Both the position numbers and the translations under genes were made by a program. A stretch of DNA of 64,000 nucleotides from Bifidobacterium pseudolongum subsp. globosum (GTDB taxonomy: Bacteria > Actinomycetota > Actinomycetes > Actinomycetales > Bifidobacteriaceae). The notes beneath the pieces are model-generated. The model saw only the letters and a program-made list of their open reading frames with translations, had not been told where the DNA came from and did not search any database. Where the stretch lies: assembly GCF_000741295.1 (NCBI RefSeq), contig NZ_JGZG01000009.1:16418-80417 (forward strand). The letters run 5' to 3'. Shown in pieces: positions 53,485 through 61,017 of this stretch (positions are counted from its first letter, which is position 1; the number at the start of each line of letters is the position of its first letter).

Positions 53485-53755
53485 GAGATGAATCCAAAGA
53501 CTCGAACATCTCGTTGGCGTTGTCGAAACGCGCGGACTTCTTGCTGACGATGGTGCGGGCCTCGTCGAGTGCCTCAACGGTCTCCTGAGGCGCATCGGGA
53601 TAGAAGAGATTCAGGGGGATCCCATGCTCGCGAACAATCTGCCGGTAGAACGCGCGAGTCACGCTGGAGAGGTCAAGTCCGAAATCCTCTGCGATGTTGG
53701 CGGCCTGCTCTTTGGTGTGTGCGTCGACACGGACGGTCACAGATGTCATGGTCAT
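53471..53755 (-). CDS. RelB/DinJ-family antitoxin (orphan)
   Basis: A 94-residue protein with the RelB/DinJ ribbon-helix-helix N-terminus: TSVTVRVDAHTKEQAANIAEDFGLDLSSVTRAFYRQIVREHGIPL. The C-terminal arm would wrap the toxin. The ATG at 53755 (MTMTSVTV) or 53749 are both plausible starts. The cognate toxin is reduced to a tail fragment directly downstream. The gene sits as an intruder on the minus strand within the alpha-galactoside locus. It may still bind DNA and act as a regulator. Confidence 0.85.
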   Translation of the reverse strand: MTMTSVTVRVDAHTKEQAANIAEDFGLDLSSVTRAFYRQIVREHGIPLNLFYPDAPQETVEALDEARTIVSKKSARFDNANEMFESLDSSHVEQ

Positions 53756-53890
53756 AACGACTTCGATCTCTGTTGTAAGACAATGGCAGGTATATGTCTT
53801 ACATCGTGTCTGGCAATCGTGATCCATTCAGAAGATTTCTCGCATGCATACCGTATGGATGGCGCCACGTCGGCCGGCACGCGGGTGTGC

Positions 53891-53932
53891 TTGTAGTGCA
53901 GGGCAAGGTTGGCTACTATGTCGGCAACCTTG
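53891..53932 (+). promoter_or_regulatory. Candidate promoter and operator of the second GH36 gene
   Basis: TTGTAG (53891-53896), 17-bp spacer, TACTAT (53914-53919). An 8-bp inverted repeat, CAAGGTTG (53904-53911) and CAACCTTG (53925-53932), brackets the -10, so it could be a regulator site. Confidence 0.4.
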
Positions 53933-53961
53933 GCAACGCAAGCGCGCAAAGGAGGGTGCCC

Positions 53962-55803
53962 ATGACGAAACGACTGTTGGAAATCACGTCGGTGACGGCC
54001 CACACGGAATGCGGGCCCACGGGCGAACGCAGTGACATGTCATTGCCGCTCGACGCCGCCGAACTGTGTAAGACCGGCAACCTCATCGAGATCTCCGTGC
54101 ACGCGCAGCTGCCCGTTGAGAACCCCATCCTCGAGCATGCGACTTTCCAGCCGGGATGCTCGCTCACGGTGTCATGCGCGCTGCCCAGGTATTCGCGGCC
54201 CGCGCAGGGAACGCCGATCCTGTGCCTGTACCAGCACAAGGAGTGGTGGATGCGGCCCACGTGGGTCAGCTGTTTTGCGGATGTGCCTGAGCGCACGCAG
54301 ATGCTCGTGTGGAAGACGCGGAGAACGTACAAGGGCCAGATCCGCGAGCAATGGCATGTGCTGCTCGCGGCGAGCGACGGGGAGTGCCGTGCCGATATCC
54401 GCGGTTGCGCGACGGATGCGGCAGGCGCGGCAGGTGGGGTGCTGGCCGTCGATAGCTCGACGAATCGCGTCGGCCAGACGAACCTGGACGGCCTTGCTCT
54501 GCTGTACGCCCGTGGCGGTGACCCGTATGCACTCATCGAACAATGCGTGACTGCAACGTGGTGGCGACTGCCGGTAGGGCCGAAGTCCTTGCGCCGGTTC
54601 CCGGAGGCGTTGCGCGGCTTCGGTTGGTGTACGTGGGACTCGTTGGGGCAGAACGTGAGCGAAAGCGGTATCCTCGCGAAAATGGATGAGTTCAAGGCGA
54701 AACAGGTGCCGGTCTCGTGGGTGCTCATCGATGATGGATGGTCCCAGACGCACAACAACAAGCTGACCGGTTTCGGCGCCGATCCCACCCGCTTCCCCCA
54801 AGGCCTTGCGCGCACCATCGACGTGCTCAAACAGGACTACGGCGTGCACTATGTGGGCGTATGGCAGGCGTTCCAAGGGTACTGGGGAGGCGTCGACCCC
54901 GATTCCGATGCGTTCAAAGAGCGCAGATACATGTTCGAGACATTGCCGGGTGGCATGACCGTGCCATCCGCCCAGCCGGCATGGGATATGTTCGTGGACG
55001 GCGAATGCCTGTCCGAGTACGGTTGCGAACGGTTCTGGTGGCGTTGGAGTGAAGAGCTCGCCAACGCTGGCGTCGACTTTGTGAAGGTGGATTCGCAGAG
55101 CACGATGTCGGTGCTCACGCGGGGTGCGCAATCGTACGGTACGCTGCTCATGCGGCACCGTGCGGTCGATCTTGCGGCGTCCGCGTTCTTCAATAACGCG
55201 CTCATCAACTGCATGGGCATGGCGCCCGAAGACTATTGGCGGCGCCCGTATTCGCCGATCACGCGCACAAGCGACGACTTCTTCCCGCGCATCCCCGAAT
55301 CGCTGCCCGAACACGCGATCGAGAACGCCTACTGCTCATTGCTCATGGGCTGCCTCTACCACTGCGACTGGGACATGTTCTGGACCAAACACCCCGACGC
55401 GCGCGTGCACGCGTGGCTCCGCTGGTTCAGCGGCGGCCCAGTGTACTGCTCCGACGCGCTCGGCGAAACCGATCCGGAGACGTTGAAGCCGTTCTTCGAC
55501 GAAGACGGCGTGCTGACGCATCCCGACGGTGTGGGTATGCCGGTCATAGGCAGCCTGCTTTCCGATCCGGCGCATTCCACTGTTCCTCTTGGCGTTCGCA
55601 ACACGTTCCGTGGTGAGGAGGTGCTGTTGTTCGTCGGCCTGAACACCGCAGCCGTCCAGTCCGCGCACATTCCCGCCGGCGATTCCGCGTGTCTGGTGCG
55701 CAATCTGGAGACAGGCGAATGCACACAGGTCGGCGCGGGAGAGACCCTCGACGTCGAACTGCGGTACGGCGAATACGCCGCGCTCGCCGTGGCCCGCGCA
55801 TAA
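53962..55803 (+). CDS. GH36 alpha-galactosidase / raffinose-synthase-like protein
   Basis: A 613-residue member of the GH36 branch that includes plant raffinose synthase and Sip1 proteins. It shows RGFGWCTWDSLGQNVSESGI, VSWVLIDDGWSQ, the nucleophile Asp in VDFVKVDSQS near residue 376 and the acid/base pair in RTSDDFFPR near 437. It differs from the classical bacterial GH36 at 46.5 kb and may act on a different alpha-galactoside or as a transferase. AAAGGAGGGTGCCC precedes the ATG at 53962. The alpha-glucosidase gene follows after 110 bases. Confidence 0.85.
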   Translation: MTKRLLEITSVTAHTECGPTGERSDMSLPLDAAELCKTGNLIEISVHAQLPVENPILEHATFQPGCSLTVSCALPRYSRPAQGTPILCLYQHKEWWMRPTWVSCFADVPERTQMLVWKTRRTYKGQIREQWHVLLAASDGECRADIRGCATDAAGAAGGVLAVDSSTNRVGQTNLDGLALLYARGGDPYALIEQCVTATWWRLPVGPKSLRRFPEALRGFGWCTWDSLGQNVSESGILAKMDEFKAKQVPVSWVLIDDGWSQTHNNKLTGFGADPTRFPQGLARTIDVLKQDYGVHYVGVWQAFQGYWGGVDPDSDAFKERRYMFETLPGGMTVPSAQPAWDMFVDGECLSEYGCERFWWRWSEELANAGVDFVKVDSQSTMSVLTRGAQSYGTLLMRHRAVDLAASAFFNNALINCMGMAPEDYWRRPYSPITRTSDDFFPRIPESLPEHAIENAYCSLLMGCLYHCDWDMFWTKHPDARVHAWLRWFSGGPVYCSDALGETDPETLKPFFDEDGVLTHPDGVGMPVIGSLLSDPAHSTVPLGVRNTFRGEEVLLFVGLNTAAVQSAHIPAGDSACLVRNLETGECTQVGAGETLDVELRYGEYAALAVARA

Positions 55804-55913
55804 ATACTTTCCCACACGCCCACAGCGCACAGCGAATGGGAAACTAATTCACCGCCGACTAGTATGGGCACATCTGAAAATCGTTGAAATACCAAGCAAA
55901 GGAGCCTCAAGTC

Positions 55914-57734
55914 ATGACGACGCTCAACCGGTCCGCAATTCCCGACGACGTGCGTACCAACGGCGCGACGCCGAACCCGTGGTGGGCGAACGCGGTCGTC
56001 TACCAGATCTACCCGCGCAGCTTCCAGGACTCCAATGGCGACGGCATCGGCGACCTCAAGGGCATCACGAGCCGGCTCGACTACATCGCGGATCTGGGCG
56101 TCGATGTGATCTGGCTGAGCCCCGTCTACCAGTCGCCGCAAGACGACAACGGCTACGACATCTCCGACTACCAGGCGATAGACCCGCTCTTCGGCACGAT
56201 GGAAGACATGGACGAACTGCTCGAACAGGCCCACGCCCGCGGCATCAAGGTGATCATGGACCTCGTCGTCAACCACACGTCCGACGAGCACGCATGGTTC
56301 CAGGAGTCGCGCGACCCGAACTCCGCCAAGGCCGACTGGTACTGGTGGCGCCCCGCGCGCGAAGGCAAGACGCCCGGCGAACCCGGCGCCGAGCCGAACG
56401 AGTGGGGGTCGTACTTCGGTGGTTCCGCATGGCAATACGACGAGCAGCGCGGCGAATACTTCTTCCACCAATACTCCAAGAAGCAGCCCGACCTCAACTG
56501 GGAGAACCCCGAGGTGCGCAAAGCTGTCTACCAGATGATGAACTGGTGGATGGACCGCGGCATCGACGGATTCCGCATGGACGTGATCACCCAGATCTCC
56601 AAGGTCGTCGACTCGCACGGCCGCTTGCCTGGCGAACCTGGCTCTGAAATCGAGGATTACCCGGCCGGCCCGGAAGGCTATTCCTCGCCGTACCCGTTCT
56701 GTTCCGACGGTCCGCGCGTCGACGAGTTCCTCGCCGAAATGCGCCGTGAGGTCTTCGAACAGCGCGGCGGCTACATGAACGTGGGCGAAGCCCCCGGCGT
56801 GGACGCCTCGCGCAACGAATACATCACCGACCCCGCGCACAAGGAACTCGACATGCTGTTCCTCTTCGACCACGTGGGCATCGACCAAGGCGATTCCAAG
56901 TGGGACGTCGTGCAGTTCGACGTGCGCCACCTGCGCGAGCGCCTCAAGGAACAGCAGGAAGCCGTGCATGATCGTGGCTGGGCGAGCCTGTTCACCTGCA
57001 ACCACGATCAGCCGCGCGTCGTGACGCGCTGGGGCGACGATTCGACCGAAGAGAACCGCGCGCACTCCGCGAAGGCCTTCGGCATGCTCGTGCACCTGCA
57101 CCGTGGCACCCCATACATCTACCAAGGCGAGGAACTCGGCATGACCGGAGCGCACTTCACCGAGCTCGGCCAGTATCGTGACCTCGAAGCGATCAACGCC
57201 TACCGCCAGCGTGTCACCGAGGCGAAGGTGCAGTCGGGCGAGTCGATGATGGATGCGCTCGCGATGTTCGGCCGCGACAACGCGCGTACGCCAATGCAGT
57301 GGGACGGCTCGAAGTACGCCGGCTTCACCGCTGCTGACACGCCGAAGGAGCCATGGATCTCCGTCAACCCGAACCATGTGGAAATCAATGCCGCCGCGCA
57401 GTTCGATGACCCGGACTCCGTCTATACGTTCTACAAGAAGCTCGTCAACCTGCGGCATAACAGCCCGGTTGTGGCGGCCGGCGAGTGGGAGCTCGTCGAC
57501 GACAACGATGAGGCGGTGTACGCGTTCACGCGCACGCTGGGGGAGCGCCGCATGCTCGTCATGATCAACCTGAGCGGGCGCCATGCCCCGCTGCCTGCGC
57601 ACACGCAGGAGCTGCTGCGCAATGGGGTGGCGGAGGACCATGTGGTGCTGAGCACCTATGACGCGATCCATAGCGTCAAGTCCATCGCCAAGGGTGAGCT
57701 TTCCGAGTGGGAAGGCGTCGTTGTGCAGCTGTGA
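55914..57734 (+). CDS. agl: Alpha-glucosidase / oligo-1,6-glucosidase, GH13
   Basis: A 606-residue GH13 enzyme. The N-terminal AVVYQIYPRSFQDSNGDGIGDLKGI is followed by the nucleophile Asp in GIDGFRMDVI near residue 222, the acid/base Glu in VGEAPGVD near 292, and NHDQPRVVTRWGDD near 363. It resembles bifidobacterial AglA/AglB alpha-glucosidases acting on sucrose, isomaltose or panose after uptake. It has no signal peptide. GCAAAGGAGCC lies before the ATG. In this locus it would process glucosyl residues left after galactose removal, or isomaltosides brought in by the ABC importer. Confidence 0.93.
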   Translation: MTTLNRSAIPDDVRTNGATPNPWWANAVVYQIYPRSFQDSNGDGIGDLKGITSRLDYIADLGVDVIWLSPVYQSPQDDNGYDISDYQAIDPLFGTMEDMDELLEQAHARGIKVIMDLVVNHTSDEHAWFQESRDPNSAKADWYWWRPAREGKTPGEPGAEPNEWGSYFGGSAWQYDEQRGEYFFHQYSKKQPDLNWENPEVRKAVYQMMNWWMDRGIDGFRMDVITQISKVVDSHGRLPGEPGSEIEDYPAGPEGYSSPYPFCSDGPRVDEFLAEMRREVFEQRGGYMNVGEAPGVDASRNEYITDPAHKELDMLFLFDHVGIDQGDSKWDVVQFDVRHLRERLKEQQEAVHDRGWASLFTCNHDQPRVVTRWGDDSTEENRAHSAKAFGMLVHLHRGTPYIYQGEELGMTGAHFTELGQYRDLEAINAYRQRVTEAKVQSGESMMDALAMFGRDNARTPMQWDGSKYAGFTAADTPKEPWISVNPNHVEINAAAQFDDPDSVYTFYKKLVNLRHNSPVVAAGEWELVDDNDEAVYAFTRTLGERRMLVMINLSGRHAPLPAHTQELLRNGVAEDHVVLSTYDAIHSVKSIAKGELSEWEGVVVQL

Positions 57735-57746
57735 CGGCGCTCAAGC

Positions 57747-57783
57747 ACTAAAAAAACCGGCCCTTGAGGCCGGTTTTTTTAGT
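57747..57783. terminator. Strong bidirectional terminator after agl
   Basis: A 16-bp perfect stem: ACTAAAAAAACCGGCC (57747-57762) and GGCCGGTTTTTTTAGT (57768-57783), loop CTTGA. The A7/T7 arms give a U-tract in both directions. Confidence 0.9.
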
Positions 57784-57790
57784 ACGCCTA

Positions 57791-57918
57791 GACCCATCTT
57801 GGCTGGGGAGGAGCATTTTCCGGGGATCCCTCGGGTATGAGGGCTGAAACCATGCCATGTATGGCCGCCCGTACTGGCCCTGTCCCAAGAAAATGCTCCT
57901 TTCCAGCTGAGATGGGTA
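57791..57918 (+). repeat. Long inverted-repeat element, possible structured RNA
   Basis: Arms 57791-57820 and 57889-57918 match at 25 of 30 positions as inverted repeats. Apart from the outermost base, all four differences become G-U pairs if the plus strand is transcribed, so 29 consecutive pairs form. The 68-nt interior has a smaller CCCTC/GAGGG stem (57828-57832, 57839-57843). It lies between the agl terminator and the next gene. It could be a small RNA, a leader or a MITE-like mobile repeat. Confidence 0.6.
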
Positions 57919-57938
57919 TGGCGCAGGTGCCCAGCCAC

Positions 57939-57944
57939 TACAAT
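57939..57944 (+). promoter_or_regulatory. Candidate -10 before the unknown two-gene unit
   Basis: TACAAT, 45 bases before the start at 57990. No good -35 at 16-18 bp spacing; the right arm of the inverted repeat occupies that position. Confidence 0.3.
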
Positions 57945-57989
57945 GTTGGGTAATCATAACGAGTGTGTCCAATACGAGGGGATTCACAT

Positions 57990-59423
57990 ATGGGCGACGC
58001 AGCTGTACTTGACCTGACCATCGGCAATGGCGACGACTATGCGTTCGGCTCGTACATCGCCCAAGCTGTCGATGCCGCGCAAGCGGAATTGGACCAGTTG
58101 GACGACATCATCGCTTTGGCCGAACGGCTGCAGCCGGAATGTGACCAACTCGACTATGCGTTGGCCGCCGGCTCGGGTGCGCTCTGCGGTGTGATCGACA
58201 TCTTCTGTGTAGGGGCGCCGGGGGATTCGAAACTGCAGGAGCCCGCACTCCAGTGGATGCGCCGCACTATGGTGACATTTGCGAAACTGTGTGGTTGGAA
58301 CGGCGAACAATCCGGCATCCAGTCGGCCGCGGCATTCCTTGCGACCAAGTTCCTTGCCGACTCTGATTCCCCACTTGCCCGGAAACTCGGCCTGCTGTTC
58401 GAGGAAGACATCGACCCGGAAAGCCGGGGCAGGTCGTTCCGTGCGTTCGGGCGCGAATCGTCGTTGCTCGGCGTCTTCTTCGCCATTCTCGGCGAATTCA
58501 CCAACACCGCCCCTACCGGGGATGCGGGCAAACTCCACTTTGTGCATGACAAGGATGCAGGCGCCGTCCTGCACGGCAGTACACCTGCGGAGAAGGTGTT
58601 CTGTGGCATCGTCAATTGGCTTGGCCACCAGTTGTTCGGCCGGGGCGACACCGTGGATGCCATGCAGCAGGCGATGCCTGCGTTGGGCATCCCCACCCCG
58701 GTGTGGACGCTGATCAATCAATACGCCATGCATGCCTGGGACATCCCGCTGCCCGCGCCCAAGCTCCTTGAGCGTTTCCAGCAGCTCGCCAATCAGATCT
58801 ACGCACAGGGGTATGACGTTCGGTTCCTCGCCGCGCAATCCGTCCCGGTATTGCTCAACGAGGCCCTCACCCGGCTGTTCTACGCCGTCCGGCGGATGTT
58901 TGCTTACGCCGATTCCGCTGATCCCAGTGATTTTTCCATGCAAGCCATGTGGGAGGCGTGCGAACCGTTTTCCAATTCGACCGTGCAGCGCATGCTCACG
59001 GTGGCGCATGGCACGTTCTGCCTGTTGGACACCACGGATGCCGCAATCCGTGGAGCTGTCACCGGCGCCGGCACATTCGACGTGCGGGAATTCATGATGC
59101 GGCTCAACCTGGTGGGGGCCGGCCGGTTCGCCATCAGTCTATACGGCGAGGGCGTGCGGGCGGTGGCATTGCAGACCGCCGGCCCAAACGCGGAATTCGC
59201 CCGGCGCGAGCGCACGATCGTCGAAGACTATCTTGATGGTCTGCGCGAACTCGGCAGGTTGTACGACGACCGCCACTTGGTTGATTTCACCGAGGACTTC
59301 AAACGCAGCGCGCCATATGAGCGCGCATTCGCAAAATCCGTGCAGTTGGCGCAACTGCGCAAGGTGCCGGAGGAGCGCATTCTGGCGTCCAAATCCGACA
59401 TTGACGCATATTTCAACAACTAG
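57990..59423 (+). CDS. Unknown helical protein, first gene of a two-gene unit
   Basis: A 477-residue protein I do not recognise. It looks mostly alpha-helical and cytosolic, with no signal peptide, membrane helix, P-loop or obvious catalytic motif. It begins MGDAAVLDLTIGNGDDYAFGSY. Several amphipathic stretches occur (FGSYIAQAVDAAQAELDQLD, EALTRLFYAVRRMFAYAD), and the C-terminus is charged (ERTIVEDYLDGLRELGRLYDD). CGAGGGG precedes the ATG at 57990. The next gene starts 8 bases after the stop, so the two are surely co-transcribed. Use of TTG and less common codons seems higher than in the neighbours, a hint of transfer that I did not quantify. Confidence 0.75.
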   Translation: MGDAAVLDLTIGNGDDYAFGSYIAQAVDAAQAELDQLDDIIALAERLQPECDQLDYALAAGSGALCGVIDIFCVGAPGDSKLQEPALQWMRRTMVTFAKLCGWNGEQSGIQSAAAFLATKFLADSDSPLARKLGLLFEEDIDPESRGRSFRAFGRESSLLGVFFAILGEFTNTAPTGDAGKLHFVHDKDAGAVLHGSTPAEKVFCGIVNWLGHQLFGRGDTVDAMQQAMPALGIPTPVWTLINQYAMHAWDIPLPAPKLLERFQQLANQIYAQGYDVRFLAAQSVPVLLNEALTRLFYAVRRMFAYADSADPSDFSMQAMWEACEPFSNSTVQRMLTVAHGTFCLLDTTDAAIRGAVTGAGTFDVREFMMRLNLVGAGRFAISLYGEGVRAVALQTAGPNAEFARRERTIVEDYLDGLRELGRLYDDRHLVDFTEDFKRSAPYERAFAKSVQLAQLRKVPEERILASKSDIDAYFNN

Positions 59424-59431
59424 GAGCAACC

Positions 59432-60838
59432 ATGGGCAATTTCTTCGACAATATAGGCAATGCGTTCAACGAGATCGGCAAGAACGTGAACAAAGCCACA
59501 GGGGACGTGGTGAACAATGTCGGCAAGGCCGCCGGCGATGTGGGCAACAACATCTCCCGGGCCGCAGGCGAGGCGGGCCGCAACATCAACAACTTCGCAG
59601 GTGATGTGGGGCGCAATGTCTCATCCGCTGCGGAAAACGTGTCACACAACGTGGGGGCTTTCGCTTCCCAGGTGGGGGAGAACGTCTCCAAAACCGCCGG
59701 AGGCATCAACCGCAATATCCAGGACACCTTCGAGAAGAAGCCCTCGAAGATGGAGGAGGCGCGCAATGAGGCGCAACAGGCGTTGGACAAGGTGAACGAC
59801 CAGATCGTCGAATTGGGGGAACGTGACGCGCGGCTTTTCGACAATCTCAACGAGATCCAGGCTTGCTTCGACGCCATTCGGAACATTCCCGCCGAGCAGC
59901 GTCTCCAGTACGAGGAGCTGAAGAAGATCCGCCTTGAATGGAAGCAGCGGGCGCAGAAGATCGAAGATGATTACAAGAAAGCAACGCTGAAGAACGCCGG
60001 TGCGGGTACCGCCGGCGTGGGCGTGGGCGTGGCCTTTGCTGCGCTCGCCCCCACCGCCGCGATGGGCATCGCCACCACGTTCGGCGTGGCTTCCACCGGC
60101 ACCGCCATCTCCGCGTTGAGCGGCGCCGCGGCGACCAACGCGGCGCTCGCTTGGCTCGGTGGCGGTGCGTTGGCGGCTGGCGGCGGTGGCATGGCCGCTG
60201 GCAATGCGTTTCTGGCCATGTGCGGGCCGATCGGTTGGGCAATCGCTGGCGTTGCGCTGCTGGGCAGCGGCTTCTTGCTGTACAAGGGCAACGAAGAGAA
60301 GAAGAAGCTCGAGAACGTGTTCGCCCTGATCGGCAAACGCGATACCAAATCGTACAATCTGGCGGAAACGGAGCTCAAGGAGCGCATTGTGCGCATAGAC
60401 GACGAGAATCCCCGTCTTGACGAGGCCATTGCGCGTACGAAGTCGTTCGGGCTGGACTACAACCAGATGACCGAAGCCCAGCAGTACGAACTTGGGTCGT
60501 ATGTGAATCTGATGAACGCCTCCACGCAATTGCTGGTGAATCCGATTCTGGGACTGCAGCCGAAGGTCACACCAGAAGACCTGACCGAGTTCGGGCTCTC
60601 GACAGGAAAGCACTTTGACAAGAAGCACAGTGAGGCCATTGTCTCGCTGGCCAATCTGCTGTACAAGATCGACGTCGACGGCACTGACCGCAGACTGCTG
60701 GGCAACACATTCTCGAAGAACAAGGATTTCCTGAAGTCGGTGCATTTGGACAAGAAGGATTTCGACCCGTCGGTGTTGACGACGGTGAATGAACTGCTCC
60801 TGTGGAAATATGGCAAGGATGCGGCGGGCAAGCGGTAG
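59432..60838 (+). CDS. Unknown protein with eight 11-residue amphipathic repeats and a Gly-rich membrane domain
   Basis: A 468-residue protein of unknown function. Residues 7-94 are eight tandem 11-residue units beginning N-[IV], for example NVGKAAGDVGN, NISRAAGEAGR and NINNFAGDVGR. Such repeats form long 3-11 helices that lie on membranes in synuclein, perilipin and LEA proteins. Residues about 100-185 are a charged coiled coil. Residues about 190-285 are Gly/Ala-rich and hydrophobic (GAGTAGVGVGVAFAALAPTA, ALAAGGGGMAAGNAFLAMCG, GWAIAGVALLGSGFLLYKG), probably one or more membrane hairpins. The C-terminal 180 residues are soluble and charged. AGGAGCAACC precedes the ATG. Confidence 0.8.
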   Translation: MGNFFDNIGNAFNEIGKNVNKATGDVVNNVGKAAGDVGNNISRAAGEAGRNINNFAGDVGRNVSSAAENVSHNVGAFASQVGENVSKTAGGINRNIQDTFEKKPSKMEEARNEAQQALDKVNDQIVELGERDARLFDNLNEIQACFDAIRNIPAEQRLQYEELKKIRLEWKQRAQKIEDDYKKATLKNAGAGTAGVGVGVAFAALAPTAAMGIATTFGVASTGTAISALSGAAATNAALAWLGGGALAAGGGGMAAGNAFLAMCGPIGWAIAGVALLGSGFLLYKGNEEKKKLENVFALIGKRDTKSYNLAETELKERIVRIDDENPRLDEAIARTKSFGLDYNQMTEAQQYELGSYVNLMNASTQLLVNPILGLQPKVTPEDLTEFGLSTGKHFDKKHSEAIVSLANLLYKIDVDGTDRRLLGNTFSKNKDFLKSVHLDKKDFDPSVLTTVNELLLWKYGKDAAGKR

Positions 60839-60869
60839 AAGCCGGGTCCGAGCCGCTTGGCACACACAA

Positions 60870-60885
60870 GGTTTCCCGTGAAACA
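60870..60885. other. parS-like ParB binding site 2
   Basis: GGTTTCCCGTGAAACA matches the parS consensus TGTTTCACGTGAAACA at 14 of 16 positions. It matches the complement of site 1 (5942-5957) at 15 of 16. It lies in the 179-bp gap between the unknown gene and ilvA. Confidence 0.55.
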
Positions 60886-60980
60886 TGCTGCCGGCGAAAA
60901 GCGCGCTCCTGGCTGAGCCCCCGCAGTTCGCATCTTTCACCCGCCCATCTCATGCGTGCGGCCACTAGGCGGACGCAGCG

Positions 60981-61009
60981 CTGGCAGTTGCCGTGCGGAA
61001 CCCTACAAT
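60981..61009 (+). promoter_or_regulatory. ilvA promoter, apparently leaderless
   Basis: CTGGCA (60981-60986), 17-bp spacer, TACAAT (61004-61009), with the ilvA ATG only 8 bases after the -10 and no Shine-Dalgarno. Transcription would begin at or beside the start codon. Confidence 0.6.
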
Positions 61010-61017
61010 AGCGGCTT

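Noticed and set aside
53401..53595. A 64-codon frame ending in the YafQ-like tail as a real full gene
   Set aside because: Its first part is simply the antitoxin gene in another frame (Arg/Ser/Pro-rich); only the last 23-27 codons look like toxin.
55356..57671. A 771-codon open frame on the minus strand opposite the GH13 and GH36 genes
   Set aside because: Antisense shadow; no recognisable domain, and it crosses two well-supported genes and their intergenic region.
57735..60970. Prophage or integrative element
   Set aside because: No integrase, transposase, terminase or attachment-site repeat is visible. The unknown genes may be transferred, but an element boundary cannot be supported.
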